Source: Sphingopyxis sp. H073 (GTDB taxonomy: Bacteria; Pseudomonadota; Alphaproteobacteria; Sphingomonadales; Sphingomonadaceae). From it: 64,000 nt of DNA. Below are positions 28,458 through 37,177 of this stretch, piece by piece. Numbering within the stretch: the stretch's first letter is position 1; each line of letters opens with the position of its first letter. The DNA is taken from NCBI RefSeq assembly GCF_001468395.1, contig NZ_LNSG01000003.1, positions 124,001 to 188,000 of the forward strand, written 5' to 3'. Made by a program: the position numbers and the translations under genes. The notes beneath the pieces are model-generated. The model saw only the letters and a program-made list of their open reading frames with translations, did not search any database and was not told the DNA's origin.

Positions 28458-28584
28458 GCGACGTGTCTGCCACGCCCAATCGGCTTGCGAAAGACCCGCC
28501 AAGCGATTAGGGCGCGCGTTCCAGTGCGAATTGGATAGCACCCGATTCACGCTCCGTGCTTCGCACGAAACGACCGGGTGCAGC

Positions 28585-28675
28585 GGAGCGGTGGCCGAGT
28601 GGTCGAAGGCGCTCGCCTGGAAAGTGAGTATACGTCAAAAGCGTATCGAGGGTTCGAATCCCTCCCGCTCCGCCA
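28585..28675 (+). tRNA. tRNA-Ser (anticodon GGA)
   Basis: Acceptor arms GGAGCGG and CCGCTCC pair; the 3' CCA is encoded. The anticodon arm CTCGC-CTGGAAA-GTGAG carries GGA, and a long variable arm (TATACGTCAAAAGCGTAT) marks a class II serine tRNA. Total 91 nt. Confidence 0.97.
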
Positions 28676-28954
28676 TTCAATATCGAGTTTGTTATTTTTT
28701 CCGACATGATTCCAAAGACTGTGTTGCTGAGGGCTCGGTTGGCGAGGATCAACAAGGAGGCTGCGCCGCCAATTTCCGGCGCCGGGGAGATACCTTTGAA
28801 ACGCGGGAGCAAAGCCTGGCAGTAATGGCCGTTCAGGATGGCCCCCATTATTCCCGTCGGGCACATTCTCAGTCACTTGACGTGAAAGTGCCGATGAGGT
28901 GGAGGAAACCCAGTCACTTTGACGCTAGTCCCCCGAACTGACGCCGGCGGCCAG
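28676..28954. other. Non-coding stretch after tRNA-Ser, possible element remnant
   Basis: About 280 bases without a credible gene. CAGTCACTTGACG (28870-28882) is nearly repeated as CAGTCACTTTGACG (28911-28924). Base composition is lower in GC just after the tRNA. This could be debris of an element that inserted next to the tRNA, but no transposase or integrase fragment is recognisable. Confidence 0.4.
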
Positions 28955-29644
28955 TCAGCCTGCCATCATTTCCACCGCCGCGCGGTCGTTGATCACGACT
29001 TCGCGGCGAGATGGCAGGTCGAGCAGACCGTCGGCGCGCATTTTGGTGAGCTGGCGGCTCGTCGTCTCGATCGTCAGGCCCAATATGTCGGCGATCTGCT
29101 GGCGGCCGAAGGGCAGTTCGAACCCGGCCTGTGTGTCGGCATGACACCCCTGCCCCGATAATCGTTCCGACATCTCAAGCAGGAAGGATGCCACCTTCTC
29201 CGACGCGGACTTGCGTCCAAGCAGCATCATCCAATGCCGTGCGCGGTCGAGTTCATCGAGCGTGCGGCGGAGCAATTTCTGCTGGAGGTCGGGGTGATTG
29301 CCCGCAAACTCGTCGAAGTTGCTGCGATTGAAGATGCACACTTCCGCATCGGTCATCGCGGTGACGCTGTAGGGGCTTTCCTTGCCGAACGGGCGTCCGA
29401 TGAAGTCGGACGGAAAGACCACCCCAACGATCTGCTCGCGCCCGTCCGCGGTCGACACGACGAGCTTCAGCACGCCCTCGAGGACATTCGCGACGACGGG
29501 CGCACCGTCGCCTTCCCAAAGCAGGGTCTGTCCGGCCCGTACCTTTTGCCGGCGTCCCATCTTGCCCAGTGCGGCAAGCTCCGCCGGGCTGAGGCTCGCA
29601 CAAATCGCACGGTTTCGGACAACGCAGGTCGCACAATCGGTCAC
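28955..29644 (-). CDS. Crp/Fnr-family regulator, FNR-type oxygen sensor
   Basis: A 229-aa Crp/Fnr regulator that probably senses oxygen through a 4Fe-4S cluster. Cys4, Cys7 and Cys15 (DCATCVVRNRAIC) with Cys103 (DAEVCIFNRS) match the FNR cluster ligands. The cNMP-fold domain covers about 20-135, the dimer helix follows, and the HTH reads GRQQIADILGLTIETTSRQL. That recognition helix keeps the E-x-x-S-R of FNR, predicting a TTGAT-N4-ATCAA target. A GTG start follows AAGGCGG. No clear FNR box lies in the gap upstream. The divergent gene across the gap encodes an isochorismatase-like hydrolase. Confidence 0.9.
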   Translation of the reverse strand: MTDCATCVVRNRAICASLSPAELAALGKMGRRQKVRAGQTLLWEGDGAPVVANVLEGVLKLVVSTADGREQIVGVVFPSDFIGRPFGKESPYSVTAMTDAEVCIFNRSNFDEFAGNHPDLQQKLLRRTLDELDRARHWMMLLGRKSASEKVASFLLEMSERLSGQGCHADTQAGFELPFGRQQIADILGLTIETTSRQLTKMRADGLLDLPSRREVVINDRAAVEMMAG

Positions 29645-30062
29645 GGGCCCGCCTTACAGGACGCAAGCCGCTTTGCAAAGCGCGGCGGGTCGCGCCCTGG
29701 CGCTCGGGCGACGGGAATGGCGGCCCTGTCTCGACCGGACAAGGTCTCGCGCCGCCGAACGGTACATCGCGCAGTCGAGGCCGACCGATCGCCCCATGAC
29801 AGATCCTCGGGTCCGGCGGCGGCGATTTGATCGTTGCGGCGATGTTGTCATACAATTATCCTGCTCGCGCCGGGATGCATCTCCCGCGACCGGATTCGGA
29901 GCTCGAACGAAAGGAGCAGGACCGCAGCACTTCGCCATCTTTTCTATTTTATAGAATAGATGGAACAATTTTATATGCCTATTTCGCATAAATGAGACTG
30001 CCTAAACCATGGCCATCCCCGGACGGTTCGGGGCCCGCGCTTTCAAACAAGGAGTTTCAGCC
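29645..30062. other. Divergent control region between FNR-type and isochorismatase-like genes
   Basis: About 418 bases without a believable gene. An AT-rich block at 29930-29995 contains a perfect palindrome (TTCTAT-TTT-ATAGAA) and probably the promoter of the downstream operon. AAGGAG lies 10 bases before the isochorismatase ATG. Confidence 0.55.
29942..29956. promoter_or_regulatory. Palindromic operator candidate TTCTATTTTATAGAA
   Basis: A perfect 6-bp inverted repeat with a 3-base centre, about 105 bases before the isochorismatase start. It fits LysR-type T-N11-A geometry. A 12/15-identical sequence sits ahead of the LysR gene at 38106-38120. Confidence 0.45.
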
Positions 30063-30722
30063 ATGTCCATTAAAGCCACCCCGACCCCCGCCAAAGCTTT
30101 GCTCGACCCGAGCAACCACGCGCTCATCCTGATCGACTATCAGTCGCAGATGGCCTTTGCCACCAAGTCGATCGCCCCCGAACTGCTCCGCAACAATGCC
30201 GCGCTGATCGCCAATGGCGCCGCGGGCTTCAAGGTTCCGACGATCCTGACCACCGTCGCCGAAAAGAGCTTCTCCGGCCCGATGTTCAACGAGGTCACCG
30301 ATCCCTTCCCCGGCCAGAAGCTGCTCGATCGCACGTCGATGAACACCTGGGAAGATGCCGGTGTGATCGAAGAGGTCAACCGCATCGGCAAGGACCGGCT
30401 CGTTTTCGCCGGCCTGTGGACCTCGGTCTGCATCGTCGGCCCGACGCTGTCGGCGCTCGAACAGGGCTATGAGGTCTATGTGATTACCGACGCGAGCGGC
30501 GACATTTCGACCGAAGCGCACGAACGAGCGGTCGAGCGTATGATCCAGGCGGGTGCGCGTCCGATGACCGCCCTTCAATATCTCCTCGAACTGCAGCGCG
30601 ACTGGGCGCGCGCCGAAACCTATGACCTCACCACCGGCATCGCCCGCAAATGGGGCGGCGCCTACGGCATCGGCATCACCTATGCCAAGACGATGTTCGG
30701 CGCCTCCGAAGGCGGTCACTGA
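30063..30722 (+). CDS. Isochorismatase-family hydrolase (YcaC-like)
   Basis: Cysteine hydrolase of the isochorismatase superfamily, 219 aa, most like the YcaC group of unknown substrate. Asp of the triad is in LILIDYQSQMAF, Lys in FAGLW-preceding IGKDRLVF or TVAEKSFSG, and the catalytic Cys in LWTSVCIVGPTLSALEQGY. The ATG with AAGGAG upstream is preferred over an upstream ATG. A strong terminator directly follows, so much of its transcription may stop before the haloperoxidase-type gene. It is divergent from the FNR-type regulator. Confidence 0.85.
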   Translation: MSIKATPTPAKALLDPSNHALILIDYQSQMAFATKSIAPELLRNNAALIANGAAGFKVPTILTTVAEKSFSGPMFNEVTDPFPGQKLLDRTSMNTWEDAGVIEEVNRIGKDRLVFAGLWTSVCIVGPTLSALEQGYEVYVITDASGDISTEAHERAVERMIQAGARPMTALQYLLELQRDWARAETYDLTTGIARKWGGAYGIGITYAKTMFGASEGGH

Positions 30723-30734
30723 ACCCCTCCCCTG

Positions 30735-30766
30735 CGGCCGGACTCTCGGGTCCGGCCGTTTCTTTT
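30735..30766 (+). terminator. Rho-independent terminator after the isochorismatase-like gene
   Basis: CGGCCGGAC and GTCCGGCCG form a perfect 9-bp stem with a 6-base loop and are followed by TTTCTTTT. It separates this gene from the haloperoxidase-type gene only 69 bases downstream. Confidence 0.88.
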
Positions 30767-30791
30767 GAAGCGAGCCTGAAAGGACAATGTC

Positions 30792-31628
30792 ATGAGCTAC
30801 GTCACCACCAAGGACGGCACCCAAATCTTCTACAAGGATTGGGGACCGAAGGACGCCCAGCCGATCGTATTTCACCACGGCTGGCCGCTGTCAGCGGACG
30901 ACTGGGACACGCAGATGCTGTTCTTCCTGGCCAACGGCTATCGGGTCGTCGCGCACGACCGGCGCGGGCACGGCCGATCGGCGCAGGTCTCGGACGGCCA
31001 TGACATGGCGCATTATGCCGCGGACGCCGCGGCGGTCGTCGATCATCTCGACCTGCGCGACGCCGTCCACATCGGTCACTCGACCGGCGGCGGGCAGGTT
31101 GCCGCCTATGTCGCGCGCCACGGCCTGCCCGCGGGCCGCGTCGCCAAGGCGGTTCTGGTCAGCGCGGTGCCGCCGATCATGCTCAAGACCGAGCGCTATC
31201 AGGGCGGCCTGCCGATCGAGGTGTTCGACGGGCTGCGCGCCGGGCTCGCGGCCAATCGCGCGCAATTCTTTCGCGGCGTCGCGGCCGGTCCCTTCTACGG
31301 CTTCAACCGGCCCGGCGCGAAGGTCGACGAGGGCGTGATCGACAATTGGTGGCGCCAGGGCATGATGGGTAGCGCGAAGGCACATTACGAAGGCATCAAG
31401 GCCTTCTCCGAGACCGACCAGACCGACGACTTGAAGGCGATCACCGTGCCGACGCTCGTGCTGCATGGCGACGACGACCAGATCGTGCCCTACAAGAATG
31501 CCGGCGTGCTGCAGGCCGAAATCCTGCCCAATGCCACGCTGAAAATCTATGAGGGCTTTCCGCACGGGATGCTGACGACTCACGCCGACATCCTCAACGC
31601 CGACTTGCTGGCCTTCGTGAAGGCCTGA
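30792..31628 (+). CDS. Alpha/beta hydrolase, non-heme haloperoxidase type
   Basis: A 278-aa alpha/beta hydrolase of the cofactor-free haloperoxidase/esterase group. The oxyanion region is [12 protein letters not shown], the nucleophile Ser is in [10 protein letters not shown], the acid Asp in [12 protein letters not shown] and the His in [15 protein letters not shown] is the usual conserved loop. These enzymes hydrolyse esters and can make peracids in vitro; the natural substrate is seldom known. It heads a tightly packed gene series (XapX, amidohydrolase, DoxX, MFS, porin), although a terminator lies upstream, so it may have its own promoter or depend on readthrough. Confidence 0.88.
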   Translation: MSYVTTKDGTQIFYKDWGPKDAQPIVFHHGWPLSADDWDTQMLFFLANGYRVVAHDRRGHGRSAQVSDGHDMAHYAADAAAVVDHLDLRDAVHIGHSTGGGQVAAYVARHGLPAGRVAKAVLVSAVPPIMLKTERYQGGLPIEVFDGLRAGLAANRAQFFRGVAAGPFYGFNRPGAKVDEGVIDNWWRQGMMGSAKAHYEGIKAFSETDQTDDLKAITVPTLVLHGDDDQIVPYKNAGVLQAEILPNATLKIYEGFPHGMLTTHADILNADLLAFVKA

Positions 31629-31651
31629 CGCAAAGAGGGAGGACGGACATC

Positions 31652-31900
31652 GTGAAAATCTATCTCGTCTCGCTGGGAGCGGGATTGCTGGTTGGCGTCA
31701 TCTACAGCCTGCTCGGTGTCCGTTCTCCCGCCCCGCCGATCGTTGCGCTGATCGGTCTCGGGGGTATTCTGCTCGGCGAGCAACTCGTGCCCATAGCCAA
31801 GCGCATCGCCGACCGCCCCGAACTCGCCCGCTTCGTCCGCGAAGATTGTGCCGAGCATGTTCTGGGGCCGCAGCCCGACAACAAGGATTGCCGGTCATGA
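31652..31900 (+). CDS. XapX domain (DUF1427) membrane protein
   Basis: Small membrane protein of 82 aa with two hydrophobic segments (YLVSLGAGLLVGVIYSLLGV and PPIVALIGLGGILLGEQLVP). The motif SPAPPIVALIGLGGIL and the early GxxxGxxYS pattern mark the XapX/DUF1427 family. GTG start with AGAGGGAGGA ahead. Its stop overlaps the amidohydrolase start (ATGA). XapX genes are often beside hydrolases of the haloperoxidase or amidohydrolase type, as here, but a function has not been defined. Confidence 0.85.
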   Translation: MKIYLVSLGAGLLVGVIYSLLGVRSPAPPIVALIGLGGILLGEQLVPIAKRIADRPELARFVREDCAEHVLGPQPDNKDCRS

Positions 31901-33828
31901 ACCCGCTGACCCGCCGCCAGACGCTCGCCGGCGCCGCCACCACCGCGCTTCTCACTGCAACGGAAAGTTTCGCCATGCGCCCGAAAGACCTGATCATCTT
32001 CAACGCCAAGGTCACCACCCTCGACCGCGCAAACCCGGTCGCCGAGGCGGTCGCGATCCGCGAGGGCAAGTTCCTGAGTGTCGGCAGCGAGGCCGAAGCC
32101 CGCGCGGCAGCCGGTCCCGACGCCGATATCATCGATGCAAAGGGTCGCCGCCTGATCCCCGGACTGATCGACAGCCACATCCATGTCATCCGCGGCGGGC
32201 TCAATTACAATATGGAACTGCGCTGGGACGGGGTGCCCAGCCTTGCCGATGCGATGGCGATGCTGAAACGCCAGGCCGCGAACACCCCCCCGCCGCAATG
32301 GGTTCGCGTCGTCGGCGGCTTTACCGAGCATCAGTTCGCCGAAAAGCGCCTGCCGACGTTGGACGAGATCAACGCCGCCGCGCCCGACACGCCGGTGTTC
32401 ATCCTCCACCTCTACGACCGCGCGCTGCTCAATGCCGCGGCGCTGCGCGCCGTTGGCTATACGAAGGACACGCCGAACCCGCCGGGCGGCGAGATCGTTC
32501 GCGACGCCGGGGGCAACCCGACCGGTCTTCTGCTCGCCCAGCCCAACGCGACGATCCTCTATTCGACCCTCGCCAAGGGGCCGAAGCTTCCGGAAGACTA
32601 TCAGGTCAATTCGACGAAGCATTTCATGCGCGAATTGAATTCGCTCGGGGTGACCAGCGTCATCGACGCGGGCGGCGGCTACCAGAATTATCCCGACGAT
32701 TATGCGATCATCGAGAAGCTCCACCAGGACGGCGAGATGACGCTGCGCATTGCATACAACCTCTTCACGCAGAAGCCGAAAGAGGAACTCAAGGATTTCG
32801 CGACCTGGTCCACCAAGGTGAAACCCGGCGACGGCGACGACACCTATCGGCACAATGGCGCGGGCGAGATGCTCGTCTATTCGGCCGCCGATTTCGAGGA
32901 TTTCCGTGTCGAGAGGCCCGACATGCCGCCAAACATGGAGGCCGACCTCGAACCCGTCATCCGCCTCCTCGCCGAACGCCGTTGGCCGTGGCGCCTCCAC
33001 GCTACCTACGACCAGACCATTGGCCGCGCGCTCGACGTGTTCGAGAAGGTGAACCGGGACATTCCGCTCAAGGGGCTCAACTGGTTCTTCGACCATGCCG
33101 AGACGATCAGCGAGCGCAACATCGACCGCATCGCGGCATTGGGCGGCGGTATCGCGGTACAGCACCGGATGATGTTCCAGGGCGAATATTTCATCGAACG
33201 CTATGGTGCGAAAGCCGCAGAGGCGACGCCGCCGATCAAGCGGATGATGGAAGCGGGCGTACCCGTCGGCGCGGGCACCGACGCGACGCGCGTCGCGAGC
33301 TATAATCCGTGGGTCTCGTTGTCGTGGCTGGTCACCGGCAAGACGCTCGGCGGCGCGACGCTCTATCCCGTCCGCAACCGGCTCGACCGCGAGACAGCGC
33401 TGCGCCTCTGGACCGAGGCGAACACATGGTTCTCGAACGAGGTCGGCAAGAAGGGCCAGATCAAGGCCGGCCAGCTCGCCGACCTTGCGCTGCTGTCGGA
33501 CGATTATTTCGGTGTCGCCGAAAGCGAGATCGTCCACCTGCGCTCGGTGCTGACCTTGCTCGGCGGCAAGGTGGTGCATGGCGAAGGCGATTATGGCCCT
33601 ATCGCCCCCGCACTGCCGAAACCAATGCCCGACTGGTCGCCCGTCGCGACCTTCGGCGGCTATTATCGGCGGCCCGAAGGCGCGCAGAAGATGGCGTCGG
33701 CCTGCGGCTGCGCTTCTGCCTGCGCGGTTCACGGCCACGACCATGCCGCGGCGCTCGGCGCCAATGTGCCAGCTGCCGATGTGCAGAGCTTCTGGGGCGC
33801 GTTCGGCTGCGGCTGCTGGGCGGTCTGA
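31897..33828 (+). CDS. Amidohydrolase (YtcJ-like), probably Tat-exported
   Basis: Metal-dependent amidohydrolase of the YtcJ/AmdE-like group, 643 aa. A twin-arginine-like leader (TRRQTLAGAATTALLTATES) suggests export. Metal ligands His94 and His96 lie in GLIDSHIHV, later His residues in WRLHATYDQ and FDHAETIS, and Asp in GAGTDATRV. The Cys/His-rich C-terminal tail (ACGCASACAVHGHDH and FWGAFGCGCWAV) could bind a metal. It overlaps the XapX gene by 4 bases and is followed 3 bases later by a DoxX gene, so translational coupling is likely. Substrate unknown. Confidence 0.85.
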   Translation: MNPLTRRQTLAGAATTALLTATESFAMRPKDLIIFNAKVTTLDRANPVAEAVAIREGKFLSVGSEAEARAAAGPDADIIDAKGRRLIPGLIDSHIHVIRGGLNYNMELRWDGVPSLADAMAMLKRQAANTPPPQWVRVVGGFTEHQFAEKRLPTLDEINAAAPDTPVFILHLYDRALLNAAALRAVGYTKDTPNPPGGEIVRDAGGNPTGLLLAQPNATILYSTLAKGPKLPEDYQVNSTKHFMRELNSLGVTSVIDAGGGYQNYPDDYAIIEKLHQDGEMTLRIAYNLFTQKPKEELKDFATWSTKVKPGDGDDTYRHNGAGEMLVYSAADFEDFRVERPDMPPNMEADLEPVIRLLAERRWPWRLHATYDQTIGRALDVFEKVNRDIPLKGLNWFFDHAETISERNIDRIAALGGGIAVQHRMMFQGEYFIERYGAKAAEATPPIKRMMEAGVPVGAGTDATRVASYNPWVSLSWLVTGKTLGGATLYPVRNRLDRETALRLWTEANTWFSNEVGKKGQIKAGQLADLALLSDDYFGVAESEIVHLRSVLTLLGGKVVHGEGDYGPIAPALPKPMPDWSPVATFGGYYRRPEGAQKMASACGCASACAVHGHDHAAALGANVPAADVQSFWGAFGCGCWAV

Positions 33829-33831
33829 CCG

Positions 33832-34242
33832 ATGGCCACCCCAGCCCCCATCGCCCGCCTGCTCGACGACAATCGCTTCGCGGTCCTCGCTGCAACGCTG
33901 CTGACGCTCCCCTATTGGACGAGCGGCATCGCCAAGCTCACCGACCTGCCCGGCGCGCTCGGCGAGGCCCGGCATTTCGGGCTCGAGCCCGCGATGCTGA
34001 CCGTCGCCGCGACGATCCTCGTCCAGATCGGCGGATCGCTGCTGATCGTCGTCGGCCGCCAGGCCTGGCTCGGCGCGGGCGCGCTCGGGGTGTTCACTGC
34101 GATCGCGACGCTGATCGCGCATCCCTTCTGGCAGGTCGCCGATCCGATGGCGCGCTTTCACGATCGCAACACCTTCCTTGAGCATATCGGGCTGATCGGC
34201 GGACTGATGCTGGCCGCGATCCTGCGCGACCGAAAGGCATGA
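33832..34242 (+). CDS. DoxX family membrane protein
   Basis: A 136-aa protein with four predicted membrane helices. Family marks are LLTLPYWTSGIAKLTDLPGA and HFGLEPAMLTVAATILVQIGG, with HDRNTFLEHIGLIGG near the end. DoxX proteins have been linked to quinone or thiosulfate redox chemistry and to stress systems, but most are uncharacterised. It sits in the middle of the accessory operon and overlaps the MFS start by 4 bases (ATGA). Confidence 0.85.
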   Translation: MATPAPIARLLDDNRFAVLAATLLTLPYWTSGIAKLTDLPGALGEARHFGLEPAMLTVAATILVQIGGSLLIVVGRQAWLGAGALGVFTAIATLIAHPFWQVADPMARFHDRNTFLEHIGLIGGLMLAAILRDRKA

Positions 34243-35819
34243 CCGAGCCCGCCCAGCCCGACCAGCGCCCGCTGGCGAATCCCGTTTTCCGCGCGCTGTG
34301 GATCGCAACCGTCGTCTCGAACATCGGCACCTGGATGCACGACGTCGGCGCGGGCTGGCTGATGACCTCGCTCTCGCCCGATCCGCTGATGGTCGCGCTG
34401 GTGCAGGCCGCAACCACCTTTCCGATGTTCGTCCTCGCGCTCCCCGCCGGGGCGCTCGCCGACATCGTCGACCGCCGAAAGCTGCTGATCGGCGCCCAGC
34501 TCTTCGGCCTTGTCGCCGCGATGACGCTCGCGGCGATCACGCTCGCCGGCTTCACGACCGCGTGGATCCTGCTCGTTTTCACGGCAGCGATCGCGATGGG
34601 TGCCGCCTTTTCGGCGCCCGCCTTCCAGGCGATCGTCCCCGAACTCGTCCCGAGGCCCGCGCTGCAACAGGCAGTCGCGCTCAATTCGCTCGGGGTCAAT
34701 ATCGCGCGCGCGATCGGCCCCGCGCTCGGCGGGCTGATCATCGCTGCCTCGGGACCCGGCGCGGTGTTCGCCGCCAACGCGCTCTCGATCCTCGGCATAT
34801 TGACGGTCCTCGCCCGCTGGCGGCGTGTTGCGCCCGATCGTCACCTCCCCGCCGAGCATATGGTCGGCGCAATGCGCGCCGGGCTCCGCTATGCGCTGCG
34901 CGCGCCGGAACTGCAGGTGGTGCTGATCCGGTCGGTCGGCTTCTTCCTCTTTGCAAGCGGGCTCTGGGCGCTGCTCCCGATCATCGCGCGGCGCGACCTC
35001 GAGCTGGGCCCGCTCGGCTATGGCGGCCTGCTTACCTTCATGGGGCTTGGCGCGATCACGGGCGCACTGGTGATGCCGAAGCTGCGCAGCAGGATGGGCG
35101 CGAATGCGATCACGCTCGCCGCTTCGATCCTGCTCGCAATCGCCATGGCCGGCCTTTCGCAAGCCGTCGCGTTCGCGGCAGCGGCGGCGGCACTCTTCGT
35201 TGCGGGCCTCGCGTGGATCGCGATGATGGCGTCGCTGAACGGCGGCGCGCAGGCAAGCTCGCCCGGATGGGTCAAGGCGCGCGCGCTCGCGATCTATCTC
35301 CTCGTTTTCCAGGGATCGATGGCGGCGGGCGCGACCTTATGGGGCTCGGTCGCCTCGGCAATCGGCGTGCCGTCAACGCTGCTCGTCGCGGCCGGTCTGC
35401 TCATCGCCGCCAGCCTGATCCTCGCCTCGCGCTTCCCGCTCGACCGCGCGAGCACGCTCGACCTTGCCCCGTCGTCGCATTGGCCCGCACCGCTCGTCGA
35501 CGGCACGGTCGAACATGACAGCGGCCCGGTGCTCGTGACGATCGAATATCGCGTCGATCCGGCGAAGCTGCCCGACTTCTTCGCCGCGATTCAGGACATG
35601 CGCCGCATCCGTCGCCGCGACGGCGCGATCCACTGGGGCGTCTATGAGGATACGGCGGCACCCGGCATGGTCATCGAAACCTTTACCGTCGAAAGTTGGC
35701 TCGAGCATCTGCGCCAGCACGACCGCGTCACCAACGCCGACCGCGTGCAGCAGGAGGCGCTCTCCGCTTATCTGATCGGCGATGGCCCGCCCGTGGTGCG
35801 CCATTTCGTCACCCGTTGA
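34239..35819 (+). CDS. MFS exporter, transmembrane secretion effector type
   Basis: A 526-aa MFS protein of the MFS_3/EntS-like type. The transporter part spans about 1-410 (NPVFRALWIATVVSNIGTWM, LPAGALADIVDRRKLLIGAQ, helices onward). About 95 soluble residues follow, resembling an antibiotic-biosynthesis-monooxygenase-type ferredoxin fold (VLVTIEYRVDPAKLPDFFAA, RRRDGAIHWGVYED, VESWLEHLRQHDRVT). This two-part layout is usual for the family. Its stop overlaps the porin start by one base (TGATG). Role: probably exports a product or intermediate of the cluster. Confidence 0.85.
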   Translation: MTEPAQPDQRPLANPVFRALWIATVVSNIGTWMHDVGAGWLMTSLSPDPLMVALVQAATTFPMFVLALPAGALADIVDRRKLLIGAQLFGLVAAMTLAAITLAGFTTAWILLVFTAAIAMGAAFSAPAFQAIVPELVPRPALQQAVALNSLGVNIARAIGPALGGLIIAASGPGAVFAANALSILGILTVLARWRRVAPDRHLPAEHMVGAMRAGLRYALRAPELQVVLIRSVGFFLFASGLWALLPIIARRDLELGPLGYGGLLTFMGLGAITGALVMPKLRSRMGANAITLAASILLAIAMAGLSQAVAFAAAAAALFVAGLAWIAMMASLNGGAQASSPGWVKARALAIYLLVFQGSMAAGATLWGSVASAIGVPSTLLVAAGLLIAASLILASRFPLDRASTLDLAPSSHWPAPLVDGTVEHDSGPVLVTIEYRVDPAKLPDFFAAIQDMRRIRRRDGAIHWGVYEDTAAPGMVIETFTVESWLEHLRQHDRVTNADRVQQEALSAYLIGDGPPVVRHFVTR

Positions 35820-37177
35820 TGCGCCTTCTTCTGCTCCTCACCGCGCTCGCGCCCGCGACCGCCTTTGCCCAATCGGTCGAGCAGACCAATTTGCGCTATG
35901 ACGAGGATTGGTCGGTGTTGCGCGATGCGCCGCGCGAGGGCTGGCGGCAGGCCAAATATGTACCGCTGGGCGAGACGGGCGATGCCTATCTGACCCTCGG
36001 CGGCGAAGCGCGGGCGCGGTTCGAGGGCTTCGACAATAATCTGTGGGGCAGCCCGCCTGCCCCCGACGACGGGTATCTCTGGCTCCGCGTCATGCCGCAC
36101 GCCGATTTGCACGCCGGTCCGGCAAGCGTCTTCGTGCAGGGCATCGCGGGCCATGCGCGCGGCGTCGGCGCGGGCAAAGGCCCCGCCGACGAAACGGGGA
36201 TCGACCTGCTGCAAGGGTTCGGCGACCTTCGGTTGACGCTCGGGACGGATAGCAGCCTCACGCTGCGCGGCGGGCGCGAACTGATGGCGCTGGGGTCGGA
36301 GCGGCTTGTCGGCATCCGCTATGGCCCCAACATCCCACAGGCCTTCGACGGGGTCCGAGCGATCGCGGAGCATGGCGCTTTTCGCGTCGACGCCTTCCAC
36401 CTGCGCCCCGTCGCGATTGGCGGCGGCGATTTCGACGACAAGACATCCAAGACGCGCCGCCTCGACGGCATCTATACGACGCTTGCGCCCGCGAAAGGCA
36501 TCGGCGTCGACGCCTATTGGCTCGGCTATGCGGATGACGGCGCGCGCTTCACCAGCCGCAGCGGACGCGAAACGCGCGATACGTTCGGCCTCCGCTTCTT
36601 CGGCAAGCGCGGCGCCCTCGGCTGGAACTGGGAGGCGATGCTTCAACGCGGCCATTTCGACGGTGACCGCATCCGCGCCTGGTCGCTCGCGACCGAAACC
36701 GCATTGAGCTTCCCGCAGGCACCGCTGGGGCCGCGGCTTCGCCTGCGCGCCAATATCGCGAGCGGCGACCGCCATCCCGCCGACGGCAAGCTCGGCACCT
36801 TCAACGCACTCTTTCCCAAGGGCAAATATTTCGGCGAACTCTCGCCGATCGGGCCGCGCAACATCGTGAACCTCCATCCCAGCGTCGATTTCGATCTGGG
36901 CAAGGGCGTTACACTCGAACTCGTCGCGGCACGGTTCTGGCGCGAAAGCCGCGGTGACGGCATTTACGACATTCCCGGCGGCCTCCTCCGACCCGCCGCG
37001 GGCAGCCGGGCGCGCCATATCGGCGATCAGGCCGAGATTTCGGTCGCTTGGCAGGCGAGCGAAACCCTGTCCTTTTCGGCCTCCCTCTCGGCCTTCCGCG
37101 CTGGCGCCTTCCTCCGCGACACCGGCCCTGCGCGCACGATCCGCATGGTCGGCGCCGAAGCGATGCTCAAGCTTTAA
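35819..37177 (+). CDS. Alginate-export family outer-membrane protein
   Basis: Predicted beta-barrel of 452 aa with a signal peptide (RLLLLLTALAPATAFAQ). Alternating beta-strands with aromatic ends run throughout (YLTLGGEARARFEGFDNN, LTLRGGRELMALGSERLVGI, RDTFGLRFFGKRG). RGGREL-x-GSERLVG and the later YFGELSPIGPRNIVNLHPSV are typical of the alginate-export (AlgE-like) group, which includes many specific porins for organic substrates. It is the last gene of the cluster and overlaps the convergent LysR gene by 4 bases. Likely solute entry or efflux path for the cluster's compound. Confidence 0.85.
   Translation: MRLLLLLTALAPATAFAQSVEQTNLRYDEDWSVLRDAPREGWRQAKYVPLGETGDAYLTLGGEARARFEGFDNNLWGSPPAPDDGYLWLRVMPHADLHAGPASVFVQGIAGHARGVGAGKGPADETGIDLLQGFGDLRLTLGTDSSLTLRGGRELMALGSERLVGIRYGPNIPQAFDGVRAIAEHGAFRVDAFHLRPVAIGGGDFDDKTSKTRRLDGIYTTLAPAKGIGVDAYWLGYADDGARFTSRSGRETRDTFGLRFFGKRGALGWNWEAMLQRGHFDGDRIRAWSLATETALSFPQAPLGPRLRLRANIASGDRHPADGKLGTFNALFPKGKYFGELSPIGPRNIVNLHPSVDFDLGKGVTLELVAARFWRESRGDGIYDIPGGLLRPAAGSRARHIGDQAEISVAWQASETLSFSASLSAFRAGAFLRDTGPARTIRMVGAEAMLKL

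Noticed and set aside
28507-28866. Open frame opposite tRNA-Ser and its downstream stretch
   Set aside because: It runs through the tRNA gene and has no recognisable domain. I treat the stretch as non-coding.
29654-29989. 111-codon open frame in the FNR/isochorismatase gap
   Set aside because: Basic, low-complexity translation without a ribosome site or family likeness, and it covers the presumed control region.
31702-34413. 903-codon open frame opposite the amidohydrolase region
   Set aside because: Composition is rich in Arg, Gly and Asp with no domain, and it lies fully over three well-supported genes on the plus strand.
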